Assembly: GCA_910587355.1 (NCBI GenBank)
Contig: CAJUKF010000005.1
Location: 1-64,000 of the forward strand
From: an uncultured Muribaculaceae bacterium
Lineage (GTDB): Bacteria > Bacteroidota > Bacteroidia > Bacteroidales > Muribaculaceae
DNA: 64,000 nucleotides
Reading direction: 5' to 3'
Part shown: in pieces, positions 43,068 through 52,096 of the stretch
Layout: each line of letters opens with the position of its first letter
Numbering within the stretch: the first letter of the stretch is position 1
Program-made: the position numbers and the translations under genes
The notes under the pieces: model-generated
The model's database searches: none
Told to the model about the DNA's origin: nothing
What the model saw: only the letters and a program-made list of their open reading frames with translations

Positions 43068-46000
43068 ATGAACGAGGAAGCTCTCAGCCGAATGTACCTG
43101 AAGGAGACATCCTTTCAGGACCTGATGCAACACCGGATATTCAACGTGCTGCTGATTGCATCTCCATACGATGCCTTCATGATGGAGGAGGACGGTCGTG
43201 TGGAAGAGCAGCTTTATAATGAATATGTGTCGCTCAATCTTAGTTCGCCTCCGCGTGTCACTCGCGCGTCTACGGTAAGTGAGGCTATTGACCTCATGCG
43301 TTCAAAGCCGTTTGACCTCGTCGTGGCTATGCCGGGCGGTGAGCTGTCAGAGACCTTCGATGGCTCCTCAAAAATCAAGAGTCTTTATCCGTCGGTGCCG
43401 TTTGTCGTGCTCACGCCATTCAGCAAGGAAGTGTCCCGCCGTCTGGCTATGGAGGATTTGTCCAATGTCGACTATGTTTTCAGCTGGCTCGGAAACATGG
43501 ACCTGCTCCTTGCAATAATCAAGCTTCTTGAGGACAAACTCAATGCCGACGATGTCACCGATGTAGGCGTGCAGGCCATACTCCTGGTAGAGGACTCCGT
43601 ACGTTTCTACTCGTCTGTGCTTCCGCATATATATAAGTTTCTGCTCAAACAGTCGAAACTCTTCTCTACCGAGGCTCTCAATCAGCATGAACAGATGCTG
43701 CGTATGCGAGGGCGCCCCAAAGTAATGCTTGCGCGCAACTACGAGGAAGCGGTAGAGCTGTATCAGAAGTACGGAAAGAAGATGCTCGGCGTAATCAGCG
43801 ACGTTTCGTTTCAGCGCGAAGGCGTCAAGGATGCACATGCCGGGCTTCGTCTCGCCGCATATCTCCGCGAGTGCGACCCTTATCTGCCAATCATTATCGA
43901 ATCGTCGGAAATAGCTAATGCCGGTGCTGTGAAAGACTTCGGTGGCGTTTTCATCGATAAGAATTCCAAGAAACTGCCTGTAGACCTCGGTGATGCCATA
44001 ATGAATAACTTCGGCTTCGGCGATTTCGTGATTGTCGACCCGGTTGACAAGCATCCGATAAAGACTATCACCAACCTGAAGGATTTGCAGCAGAATATTT
44101 TCGACATACCTTCCGAATCACTTTTCTACCACGCTTCGCGCAACGACATAAGCCGTTGGCTTTATTCCCGTGCCTTGTTCCCAATAGCCGATGTGGTGAA
44201 GCGTCATCGTTTCAGCGATATCCGCGATGCCGAGGCAGTCAAGCAACTCTTCTTCGACCTCATTGTAAAGTATCGCAAGATGAAGAATCGCGGTGTAGTG
44301 GCTGTTTTTCAGAAAGACAGATTCGACTACTACTCCAATTTCGCACGAATAGGGCAGGGCAGTCTCGGAGGAAAGGGCCGCGGCCTCGCATTCATCGATT
44401 CGATTATCAAGAAGAATCCCATTTGCGATAATTTCAAAGGTCTATCCATATCCATACCGCGCTCGGTGGTGCTCTGTACCGATATTTTCGACGAATTCAT
44501 GGTGTCAAACGGGCTCTATCCGCTTGCGCTCAGCGATGCGACCGACCAGACAATTCTTGATGCCTTCCTCGCCGCAAGGCTTCCCGAGCGTGTGCGCGAG
44601 GATTTAATGGCGCTTTTCGAGGTGGTCGACCGTCCGCTTGCCGTCCGTTCGTCGAGTCTTCTCGAAGATTCGCATTATCAGCCTTTCGCAGGCATCTATG
44701 CCACATATATGGTGCCGTGTACCGGAAATGCCGAGCAACGTCTGAAATGGCTCTCTGATGCAATAAAAGGTGTTTATGCATCCGTATTTTATTCGGCGAG
44801 CAAGAGCTACATGACGGCCACAAGCAATGTCATCGACCAGGAGAAAATGGCTGTGATTATTCAGGAAGTGGTCGGAGAGCCCCATGCCGGATATTATTTC
44901 CCCTCATTTTCAGGTGTAGGTCGTTCGCTGAATTATTATCCCCTTGGCGACGAACGCAGCGAGGACGGTGTGGTCGAAATCGCCGTCGGTCTCGGCAAAT
45001 ATATTGTCGACGGTGGCCGGGGACTCCGCTTCTCTCCGAAACATCCCGATAGCATTCTCCAGACCTCCACTCTCGACCTCGCTCTGCGCGATACTCAGAC
45101 CAAAATGTTCGCCCTTCCTCCCGATATGCAGGACCACTTCACCGTGCAGCTCGACGAAGGGACGAATCTCGCCAGAAAGAATGTGCAGGACTTCGCCAAT
45201 ACCGGCGCTCTCAGATATATGGTCTCCACATATGACCATATTGACGGAATGCTCAAGGATTTTGAGGAGGGCCGTGGCCGGCGTGTTGTCACATTCAACA
45301 ATATTTTTCGTGACAAGGCGCTTCCGCTTGCCGATGCCCTCGATTTCATGCTGCATCAGGGTCAGCACGCAATGCAGCGCCCCGTCGAAATCGAGTTTGC
45401 AGGAAACATTGCCGACAAACCCAATGCCGAAGGCATCAAAGGGCATCTTTACTGGCTCCAGATACGTCCGATTATCGACCATAAGAACCTGATTAACGAC
45501 GAAGTGCTCGATTATCCCGACAACGAGCTCATTCTCCGTACTGATTCTGCCTTGGGCAACGGTATGGTCGACGGCGTGCACTCCATTATTTATATCCGCC
45601 CCGAAGTGTTCAATTCGATGAACAATGTTGCTACTGTTGAGGTCATAAGCCGTCTCAACGCTCGGTTCCAGAGCGAGGGGCGCGGCTATATACTCATTGG
45701 TCCCGGACGCTGGGGCTCCTCGGATTCGGCACTCGGCATCCCCGTACGGTGGGCCGATATATCTGCCGCACGCGTTATTGTCGAGTCTGCTGTCGGTAAT
45801 TATCGTGTCGAGCCAAGCCAGGGCACGCATTTCTTCCAGAATCTCACATCATTCGGCGTGGGGTATTTCACCATCGACACTGCGGCCGGTCACGGTTACA
45901 TCGACCAGGCCTATCTCGATTCGCTTCCGGCCGAATATGAAGACAAATATCTCAGGGTTGTCACTTTCGACAGGCCGCTTCCCGTGGCTATCAACGGTCG

Positions 46001-46073
46001 CTCTGCGCGTGCGACGGTGCTTAAACCCGATTATCACATAACAGAAAATACTTATAATCCCGACCTTCCATGA
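43068..46073 (+). CDS. Receiver-like domains fused to a PEP/pyruvate-binding ATP-grasp domain
   Basis: 1001 residues, soluble. Domain 1 (about 24-158) looks like a decayed receiver: DLVVAMPGG lacks the phospho-Asp. Domain 2 (about 168-312) looks like a working receiver: acidic pair Glu175-Asp176, phospho-acceptor Asp245 (VISDVSF), Ser279 or Ser280, and Lys298 (FIDK), with a long insert in the middle. Residues about 428-800 match PPDK/PEP synthase N-terminal ATP-grasp domains: GGKGRGLAF at 434-442, LAVRSSSLLED at 524-534, VIIQEVVGE, GLGKYIVDGG at 641-650 and LQIRP at 795-799. No swivelling phosphohistidine domain and no PEP-binding barrel follow; instead a ~200-residue C-domain with GPGRWGSS. 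It overlaps the next gene by 4 nt (ATGA). No function is known to me. Confidence 0.85.
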   Translation: MNEEALSRMYLKETSFQDLMQHRIFNVLLIASPYDAFMMEEDGRVEEQLYNEYVSLNLSSPPRVTRASTVSEAIDLMRSKPFDLVVAMPGGELSETFDGSSKIKSLYPSVPFVVLTPFSKEVSRRLAMEDLSNVDYVFSWLGNMDLLLAIIKLLEDKLNADDVTDVGVQAILLVEDSVRFYSSVLPHIYKFLLKQSKLFSTEALNQHEQMLRMRGRPKVMLARNYEEAVELYQKYGKKMLGVISDVSFQREGVKDAHAGLRLAAYLRECDPYLPIIIESSEIANAGAVKDFGGVFIDKNSKKLPVDLGDAIMNNFGFGDFVIVDPVDKHPIKTITNLKDLQQNIFDIPSESLFYHASRNDISRWLYSRALFPIADVVKRHRFSDIRDAEAVKQLFFDLIVKYRKMKNRGVVAVFQKDRFDYYSNFARIGQGSLGGKGRGLAFIDSIIKKNPICDNFKGLSISIPRSVVLCTDIFDEFMVSNGLYPLALSDATDQTILDAFLAARLPERVREDLMALFEVVDRPLAVRSSSLLEDSHYQPFAGIYATYMVPCTGNAEQRLKWLSDAIKGVYASVFYSASKSYMTATSNVIDQEKMAVIIQEVVGEPHAGYYFPSFSGVGRSLNYYPLGDERSEDGVVEIAVGLGKYIVDGGRGLRFSPKHPDSILQTSTLDLALRDTQTKMFALPPDMQDHFTVQLDEGTNLARKNVQDFANTGALRYMVSTYDHIDGMLKDFEEGRGRRVVTFNNIFRDKALPLADALDFMLHQGQHAMQRPVEIEFAGNIADKPNAEGIKGHLYWLQIRPIIDHKNLINDEVLDYPDNELILRTDSALGNGMVDGVHSIIYIRPEVFNSMNNVATVEVISRLNARFQSEGRGYILIGPGRWGSSDSALGIPVRWADISAARVIVESAVGNYRVEPSQGTHFFQNLTSFGVGYFTIDTAAGHGYIDQAYLDSLPAEYEDKYLRVVTFDRPLPVAINGRSARATVLKPDYHITENTYNPDLP

Positions 46074-47434
46074 GTTTTTTCTCAGGCATAAAAAGAGCTC
46101 TCGGCTTTGGTGCCGATTATGAAGAGAACGATGAAGATACCGTTGTACACATCGGTACCGACGATAATACGGACGAACGTCCCGTAGCCGAAAACGCTCC
46201 GGAGCCGCAGTCCGAAGTATGCCGTCCGGCTGTAGACCCCGATGTGAAAGCACGTATCTTCGAGGGTGCTGTGGCTGTCTTCGATGAGGCTCTCCCCGAT
46301 TTCCTGCGCCGCAGTGTCGACCCCGAACTTCAGCGCCGCCGTCTTGCCGAATCGCTCGATAAAGGTGTGGATGAATATCTCGACAGTCTTGTGCACAGCG
46401 CCGAAATATATGCCGAGACACGCCTCCGCTCTGCGGCTGATTCTTCGCGCCGTGAGAGCGAACGCCTGCGCGGCGAAATGGAAAATCTCGAGCAGCAGCG
46501 TTCGGCGTTGCGCGAACAGCAGCTTAGCGCCGACAGGCGCCGCAGAGCGCTTGCCGACCGTGTCACCGACCTCGAGGCACAACTCGCAAAATCCGATGCC
46601 GAGCGTGAGCAGTTCGAGCTTGAGAACCGCAGTCTCCTTAATAAACTCAAAGTGGCCGACATACAGCCATCGGTTGTAGAGGAGATGTCAAAAGAAATTG
46701 AATCGCTCCGCAAGCAGCTCAGAGAAGGCACTACGCCTGATGCCGTGCCTGCATCCGAACTTCAGGTAAAACTCGATGAGGCGCTTAAGGCTCGCGACGA
46801 GGCTGTGCAAAAACTGGCGGACGTGCAAGTAGAGGCAGACGGAATGATTGCAAAGGCGCGCGCGGAAGCCGCCGGCGCCGCAGCCGCATGTGAGAAAGCG
46901 GAGCGTGCTTTTGAAGACTGCCGCACCCAGCAGCAGATGCAGCAGCAGATGTACAACGACCTCCAGTCGCAGCTCGCAGCCGAGCGTGAGACTGTACGGA
47001 AACTGCAGCAAGAGAAAGCCGAGGCTGTGAAAATTGCCGACAGTGTCGTCGAGCTTCAGGCTCAGATGACTCAGGTCGAAGAAATAATCCGCAAGCGCGA
47101 CGAACGCATCGCCCGTCTTAAGGCTGCGAACAAGCAGCTCAAAGACCGCATCGCCGAACTTGAGGAGGTCGCTAAGCGTGCCGTCGAGCGTGATGACGGG
47201 CTTTTTAATCTCCCTCCCGAACCTTCTGACGCGGATAAAAAGAATAAACAGATACTTGATGCTGAAGTGCTCTCTGCCATGGAAGACGACTTCGAGTGTC
47301 CCGACTGGTTTGTAAGTGAGCCCGCTCCTGGAGAGACAAGTCCTCTGCTTGCCTCTGACTCGGAATTCGGCTATCAGGAGCCACCGAAAAAGCCTAAGAA
47401 ACCCGAGAACGACGCGCAACTTTCTCTCTTCTGA
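46070..47434 (+). CDS. Coiled-coil protein with C-terminal sliding-clamp-binding motif
   Basis: 454 residues. N-terminus MSFFSGIKRALGFG can form an amphipathic helix, then an acidic linker, a helical segment (about 55-115) and a long charged coiled coil (about 115-375) of the SMC type without ATPase motifs. The end is a lysine- and proline-rich linker (PKKPKKP) followed by DAQLSLF, where QLSLF (450-454) matches the consensus beta-clamp-binding pentapeptide QL(S/D)LF at the extreme C-terminus. Translationally coupled to the receiver/ATP-grasp gene. I do not recognise a named family; a link to the replication clamp is inferred from the motif alone. Confidence 0.75.
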   Translation: MSFFSGIKRALGFGADYEENDEDTVVHIGTDDNTDERPVAENAPEPQSEVCRPAVDPDVKARIFEGAVAVFDEALPDFLRRSVDPELQRRRLAESLDKGVDEYLDSLVHSAEIYAETRLRSAADSSRRESERLRGEMENLEQQRSALREQQLSADRRRRALADRVTDLEAQLAKSDAEREQFELENRSLLNKLKVADIQPSVVEEMSKEIESLRKQLREGTTPDAVPASELQVKLDEALKARDEAVQKLADVQVEADGMIAKARAEAAGAAAACEKAERAFEDCRTQQQMQQQMYNDLQSQLAAERETVRKLQQEKAEAVKIADSVVELQAQMTQVEEIIRKRDERIARLKAANKQLKDRIAELEEVAKRAVERDDGLFNLPPEPSDADKKNKQILDAEVLSAMEDDFECPDWFVSEPAPGETSPLLASDSEFGYQEPPKKPKKPENDAQLSLF

Positions 47435-47463
47435 TTCTGTTATAAGTGTACAAAAGTACCGAC

Positions 47464-48780
47464 ATGCGTTTTATCTCTACAAAATCTGATAAAGTACCGG
47501 CATCTTTGTCCGACGCAATCAACCACTGCGTTGCACCCGACGGAGGGCTGTATATGCCGGAATCAATACCTGTCATACCAAGGGCTCTTTTCAATAATAT
47601 AAGCGAGATGAGCCTTCGTGAAATAGCATATGTGGTCTCGACGGCTTTTTTCGGCGACGATGTACCGGCGCATGAGCTCAAAAAGATTGTCGACGAGTCA
47701 TTTATGTACGATGTGCCCATGCTCAGGATTGCAGACAACCGCTATGTGCTTGAGCTTTTTCACGGCCCCACGCTTACCTTCAAGGATTTCGGGGCCCGTT
47801 TTATGGCACGCCTGATGAAGTACATCGACCGCAAGAGCAACACTCCCTGCCGCAATGTGCTTGTGGCTACTATGGGTAATACGGGGGCTGCCGCTGCAAA
47901 CGGCCTTCTGAAGGTCAATGGCATCAACGTGTGTGTCCTATATCCCCATGGAGTGCTTTCCAGACCCCAGACGGCTCAGTTCACTTCTCTGGGCGAGAAT
48001 GTGCATCCTATCGAGGTCGCCGGAACTGTCGAAGACTGCAAACGTCTTGTGCAGAGTGCCCTCGCAGACTCTTCGCTGTCGGATTTCCATCTTACAGGTG
48101 CCAACTCAATCAATCTGGCACGTCTCCTGCCTCAGGTCACTTTCGCGATGTATGCCTATGCACGGCTCTGTGCAATGGGTGTCGAAAACGCCTCGGAGGC
48201 ATATCTGTCCATTCCGTGCGGCAACCTCAGCAATCTGGTCGCTGCTGTCATAGCCCTTAAGATGGGTACCCCTATAGGCCGTATTATCGCTGCCACTAAT
48301 GCAAACAATCAGCTGGCGCCGATTTTCAACGGTTCAGCGGTACAGGCACCTCCTTATCAGCCGGTTCATACTCTTGCATCATCGATTGACATGAGCTGGC
48401 CCTCGGGCTGGCCGCGTCTGCAGCATCTCTATCGGGGTGAACGGGAGGCAATGCGGCGCGACATAATATGTGCCGCTCCCGTCAGTGACGAGAGAATATC
48501 TCAGACTGTAGCCGCTTTGTGCCGTGAGAAGCAGTACATCATCGACACTCACGGAGCCGTGGCTTATGCGGCCGCCGACGAAGCTCCCGCGGGAGTGCCT
48601 GTCGTGGTTTTCGCAACCGGCCATCCCGCAAAGCAGCTCGATACAATGACACGCCTCACCGGCACGGCGCTCGAGATGCCTGTGCAGCTTACGCGCTTCA
48701 TGTCTATGAAGCGGCACTCCATTATCATTCCCCCCACCGTGCCGGCTCTTAGAAAACATCTGTTGACACTCGTTCATTAA
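47464..48780 (+). CDS. thrC: Threonine synthase
   Basis: PLP enzyme that converts O-phosphohomoserine to threonine. 438 residues from the ATG at 47464; an in-frame GTG at 47446 is less likely. The PLP lysine is Lys107 in HGPTLTFKDFGA. Other marks: ATMGNTGAAAANGL, the GANSINLARLLPQ substrate loop and SIPCGNLSNL for phosphate binding. thrA and thrB are not nearby. It is separated by 29 nt from the coiled-coil gene, so it may be read from the same transcript. Confidence 0.95.
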   Translation: MRFISTKSDKVPASLSDAINHCVAPDGGLYMPESIPVIPRALFNNISEMSLREIAYVVSTAFFGDDVPAHELKKIVDESFMYDVPMLRIADNRYVLELFHGPTLTFKDFGARFMARLMKYIDRKSNTPCRNVLVATMGNTGAAAANGLLKVNGINVCVLYPHGVLSRPQTAQFTSLGENVHPIEVAGTVEDCKRLVQSALADSSLSDFHLTGANSINLARLLPQVTFAMYAYARLCAMGVENASEAYLSIPCGNLSNLVAAVIALKMGTPIGRIIAATNANNQLAPIFNGSAVQAPPYQPVHTLASSIDMSWPSGWPRLQHLYRGEREAMRRDIICAAPVSDERISQTVAALCREKQYIIDTHGAVAYAAADEAPAGVPVVVFATGHPAKQLDTMTRLTGTALEMPVQLTRFMSMKRHSIIIPPTVPALRKHLLTLVH

Positions 48781-48798
48781 TCTTATAATCTTTCCATT

Positions 48799-49161
48799 AT
48801 GGCAAACAAACGCGAACTCAAGAAATTCATCCGCAATACATGCGGAGCTCTCGCCTCCGAAATAATCATCGCACGTGCTGTCTTCCCGGCAATCTCACGT
48901 AAGGAAGTTCATGATATCGTCGCTCAGATTGCTGCCCTGCAGTGCACTACCGTAGCAAAGGTTGGCATCGTTTTCGACAAAGCCCCCGGTGACTACGAAT
49001 CAGCCAAAGAATACCACAAGGAGCGCAAGCAGTATTTCGCCACCGCTTTCAAGGCTCTGATTGACCAGTTCGACAAAGATGTCGAAGCTATCGTGAAGCG
49101 CATGAATGCCGCACTTCCCGAAGACGTGCGCGCTGAAATAAAGGCTACTGTCAGCGAATGA
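48799..49161 (+). CDS. Small helical protein of unknown function
   Basis: 120 residues, almost all helical and charged, no signal peptide, no membrane segment. It starts MANKRELKKFIRNTCGALASEI, split here at residue 22. I recall similar short proteins in Bacteroidetes but no function. Ends with TVSE, and its last codons overlap the acyltransferase start by 4 nt (ATGA), so it is translated with it. The next gene is an acyltransferase, which offers no strong hint. Confidence 0.7.
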   Translation: MANKRELKKFIRNTCGALASEIIIARAVFPAISRKEVHDIVAQIAALQCTTVAKVGIVFDKAPGDYESAKEYHKERKQYFATAFKALIDQFDKDVEAIVKRMNAALPEDVRAEIKATVSE

Positions 49162-49703
49162 ATGCCGCAGCCTTCATACTGCGGCTTTTTGGCTGGAAGG
49201 TGGAGGTGACTGTGCCCGACGTGCCTAAAAGCATTATCTGCGTCGCTCCCCACACCAGCAACTGGGACTTCATTCTCGGGGAGCTGGCCTATACTTCGGT
49301 AGGACGTAAGGCCGGCTTCCTGATGAAGGACACGTGGTTCTTCTGGCCGCTCGGATGTCTGCTCCGGGCAATCGGCGGTATTGCCGTGCCCAGACGTCGT
49401 AAATCGAGCGGCTCCCTTACCGACTTTATCGTCAATAAATTCAATAGTTCGCAGCGCATGACTCTGGCAATTACTCCCGAAGGCACACGCAGCCGCACAT
49501 CGCAGTGGCACACCGGTTTTCTCCATATCGCAGCCGAAGCACGCGTGCCAATAGAACTCGGAGTGCTTGATTTCGGCTCGAAACGAATTATGATTAACCG
49601 CACATTCGTGCCGACGGGCGATGTCGAAGCCGACATGAGGGCTATCAAAGACTTCTATGCGCCGTTTAAAGGCAAATATCCCGAAAAATTCACTGCCGAA
49701 TGA
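49158..49703 (+). CDS. Lysophospholipid acyltransferase-like protein (PlsC family)
   Basis: 181 residues. The HX4D motif is HTSNWD (His32, Asp37), with the second block FLMKDTWFF and third block PEGTRSR (Glu108-Gly-Thr) that bind the acceptor phosphate. The protein is shorter than usual PlsC and has no clear N-terminal membrane helix beyond a hydrophobic start. It may acylate a glycerophosphate or another lipid precursor. Overlaps its neighbours on both sides by 4 nt. Confidence 0.88.
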   Translation: MNAAAFILRLFGWKVEVTVPDVPKSIICVAPHTSNWDFILGELAYTSVGRKAGFLMKDTWFFWPLGCLLRAIGGIAVPRRRKSSGSLTDFIVNKFNSSQRMTLAITPEGTRSRTSQWHTGFLHIAAEARVPIELGVLDFGSKRIMINRTFVPTGDVEADMRAIKDFYAPFKGKYPEKFTAE

Positions 49704-50506
49704 AGTCGCTTGTCAATAATCTGAGAGTGGCCGCCCTGCCCATGCCCATAGTGTGGGCGGATAAGGATGCCAATATGCACACCGTCGAACGAGCTCTGGA
49801 GCAGCTTCCTCCCGGTACGGATGTAGTTGTACTACCGGAACTTTTCTCCACCGGTTTTGCCGACGATTTCGAACTCATGGCCGATTTGGCCGAGCGCAAT
49901 ACCGGCACGACCGTCGACACAATCCGCGTCTGGGCCGCACGCTATGGAGTAGCCATAGCCGGCAGTTTTGTCGCTTCGACTCCTCCCCACCTCTATAACC
50001 GCGGTTTTTTCATCGAACCCTCAGGCGAAGAAACGTTTTACGACAAACGTCACCTTTTTTCTGTCGGGAGTGAAGGCAAGATTTTCCGTCCCGGCACGAC
50101 GCCTGTCCCCGTAGTGCGTTTCCGCGGTTGGAATATCGCACTTGTCATTTGCTATGATTTGCGTTTCCCCGTATGGTGCCGCTCTGTCGACAATAATTAT
50201 GACCTTCTTCTGGTCACCGCTTCCTGGCCGCAGTCACGCGGCTATGCCTTCGAGCACCTCCTTGTGGCAAGAGCTATCGAAAACCAGTCTGCCGTTGTCG
50301 GATGTGACCGTGGGGGGGCCGACGAATTCGGCAAGTACGATGGCCTTACACAGATTTACGATTGCTTTGGCAAGCCCGTCGGTGAAATAGCCTCACCCTT
50401 CGTCATGGCCAATCTGAGCCTGAGCAAAATCCGGAATTACCGGGAATCATTCCCGGTCAGCAACGATGCCGACCCCTTCCAAATCATCGACAAAAAATAT
50501 ATCTGA
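49700..50506 (+). CDS. Nitrilase-superfamily amidase (omega-amidase/YafV-like)
   Basis: 268 residues. Catalytic triad of the superfamily: Glu47 (VLPELFSTG), Lys116 (YDKRHLF) and Cys151 (ICYDLRFP). The phrase HLFSVGSEG and length match the omega-amidase branch, which hydrolyses 2-oxoglutaramate or 2-oxosuccinamate for metabolite repair. A 7-base G run lies at 50311-50317 in frame. It is the last gene of the run starting at 48799, with an apparent hairpin after it. Confidence 0.9.
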   Translation: MKSLVNNLRVAALPMPIVWADKDANMHTVERALEQLPPGTDVVVLPELFSTGFADDFELMADLAERNTGTTVDTIRVWAARYGVAIAGSFVASTPPHLYNRGFFIEPSGEETFYDKRHLFSVGSEGKIFRPGTTPVPVVRFRGWNIALVICYDLRFPVWCRSVDNNYDLLLVTASWPQSRGYAFEHLLVARAIENQSAVVGCDRGGADEFGKYDGLTQIYDCFGKPVGEIASPFVMANLSLSKIRNYRESFPVSNDADPFQIIDKKYI

Positions 50507-50516
50507 GCCGGAATGG

Positions 50517-50552
50517 CCGGATATAAATGAGTGGTTTTCTTAAAATATCCGG
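50517..50552. terminator. Possible terminator between the convergent amidase and CCA genes
   Basis: CCGGATAT (50517-50524) pairs with ATATCCGG (50545-50552), 8 bp, loop of 20 nt. It has no strong T run, so terminator strength is uncertain. Confidence 0.5.
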
Positions 50553-50572
50553 AGACTATACCTCCTCCTTTT

Positions 50573-52033
50573 TTAGCGCTTTTTACAGCGGCGCTTTTGG
50601 GTTCGGTGCGCAGGCGTTTCCTCTTTGGCCACGGCGTGTTTGTGCTGTTCTATCATAGCGCACATTTGAGCTCGCGTGAGACGCGGATTGACGAATGCCG
50701 CGCGTAGCAGATAGTCTTTAATCCGGGCAACTTCGGCTTCAGCTGATGCAGGGAGATGAAGTATTTTGCGTATTCTCAAAGCCTTGACGGGCAGACGATA
50801 GCCGAACATGGCAGTCCCTTCGGCGAGCAAGGCCTTTGAGCGAGCCATGATTGCCGGCACCTGCTCAGGCATGCAATGGGCCGGAGCGTATGTGCGGTTG
50901 TCTGCGTCAATCAGGGTCATCAGTCTGTTGAATCGTTTCTCATCACCGCATTTATATTGCAGTTTTCGCAGTGCTTCATCGCTCATTTCCTGTGCTTTGG
51001 CTCCCCATTTTTTTGCGGCTTCATGATTCATGCACAGAAAAATTATGCGGTCAATCGCCTCCGACCGATACCTCAGCCGGCGGAGCGCCGTGTCTATAAT
51101 GCGGGCGCAACGTCTGTCATGTCCCGGGAAGTGCGGCTGGCCGTCACGGCCCTTTATTGCAGTGATTGTCTTGCCGATATCATGGAGCAGTGCGGCAAGA
51201 CGTATCTCGCTCTCTGGGGGTAAGAGGTCCAGGGAGGCAAGAGAGTGCTCCCACACCGTACCGAAGTGGTACTCAGACTGATTCAGGTCGAATTCCTTTT
51301 TGAGCTCGGGTATGATATACTTAATGGCACCTACCTCACGGAGAAGCTCCAGAGCTCGTGATGGTGTCGGTCCTTCGAGCACCTTGTCAAATTCCGACTG
51401 CATTCGTTCAGGTGTGATGATTTCGAGACGCGATACATATTTTTTCATCGCCGCCATGGCCGCCGGGTCTATTTTCCAGCCGAAACGAGTGGCGAAACGG
51501 ATTGTGCGTATAATCCGCACCGGGTCATCGTCGAATGTCATTTCGGGGTCCGACGGAGTGCGAATGAGGTGATTTTCAAGGTCGGAGATGGCTTTGCCCG
51601 TTATATCAAGCATGCGGTCGCCCGAGATATCGTAGTATAATGAGTTGATAGTGAGGTCGCGGCGGAAGCAGTCATCTTCTATAGACCCGAAGGCGGTCGA
51701 GGGGTCGCGCGATGTGCGGTCGGTATATTTCTCCGAACGGGTCTGTACGAGTTCGATTTCCTCTCCGGGAAATTTTTTCAGATACATTCTGGCTGTGCCG
51801 TATTTTTTGAATTTAACCGGCTCGCCTATTGTAAGATGCTTTTTGCGCAGCCATTCAGCGAAAGCTATGCCTCCATCCGGAAGTGTGACGGCGAGGTCCA
51901 CGTCTTTGATTGGTACGCCGAGAATGGAATCGCGGCAACATCCGCCAACGGTATATACATTGCCCTCCCATTGCGTGCCTTCGATGAGACTGCGCAGATA
52001 GTGGCATATATGCTTGTATTTTTCGGCTGTCAT
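50573..52033 (-). CDS. cca: CCA tRNA nucleotidyltransferase with HD domain
   Basis: Adds or repairs the 3' CCA of tRNAs. 486 residues from the ATG at 52033. The nucleotidyltransferase head has YTVGGCCRD and the metal pair DVDLAV (Asp44, Asp46), then RRDLTINSLYYD and the EGPTPSRALELL arm. A C-terminal HD domain has LAALLHDIGKT and HDRRCARI. Frames start further up at 52045 and 52069, but 52069 falls in the hairpin after clpC. The protein ends in a basic tail (RRCKKR). Confidence 0.93.
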   Translation of the reverse strand: MTAEKYKHICHYLRSLIEGTQWEGNVYTVGGCCRDSILGVPIKDVDLAVTLPDGGIAFAEWLRKKHLTIGEPVKFKKYGTARMYLKKFPGEEIELVQTRSEKYTDRTSRDPSTAFGSIEDDCFRRDLTINSLYYDISGDRMLDITGKAISDLENHLIRTPSDPEMTFDDDPVRIIRTIRFATRFGWKIDPAAMAAMKKYVSRLEIITPERMQSEFDKVLEGPTPSRALELLREVGAIKYIIPELKKEFDLNQSEYHFGTVWEHSLASLDLLPPESEIRLAALLHDIGKTITAIKGRDGQPHFPGHDRRCARIIDTALRRLRYRSEAIDRIIFLCMNHEAAKKWGAKAQEMSDEALRKLQYKCGDEKRFNRLMTLIDADNRTYAPAHCMPEQVPAIMARSKALLAEGTAMFGYRLPVKALRIRKILHLPASAEAEVARIKDYLLRAAFVNPRLTRAQMCAMIEQHKHAVAKEETPAHRTQKRRCKKR

Positions 52034-52048
52034 GGCTGTCAACATACA

Positions 52049-52088
52049 AAGCCGTGCTTCGGGAATCATCAGTCCGGAGCACGGCTTT
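52049..52088 (-). terminator. Terminator after clpC, overlapping the leader of cca
   Basis: AAAGCCGTGC and GCACGGCTTT pair over about 10 bp around a ~20-nt loop, read on the minus strand, then a GTATG. Downstream of clpC and directly before the cca start. Confidence 0.65.
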
Positions 52089-52096
52089 CATTTATT

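Noticed and set aside
50311..50317. G7 tract in the amidase gene as a phase-variation site
   Set aside because: The run is shorter than that in the DUF6242 gene and the enzyme is a housekeeping-type cytosolic protein.
52034..52069. Longer start for the CCA enzyme
   Set aside because: The ATG at 52069 lies in the loop of the clpC terminator; a later start is more sensible.
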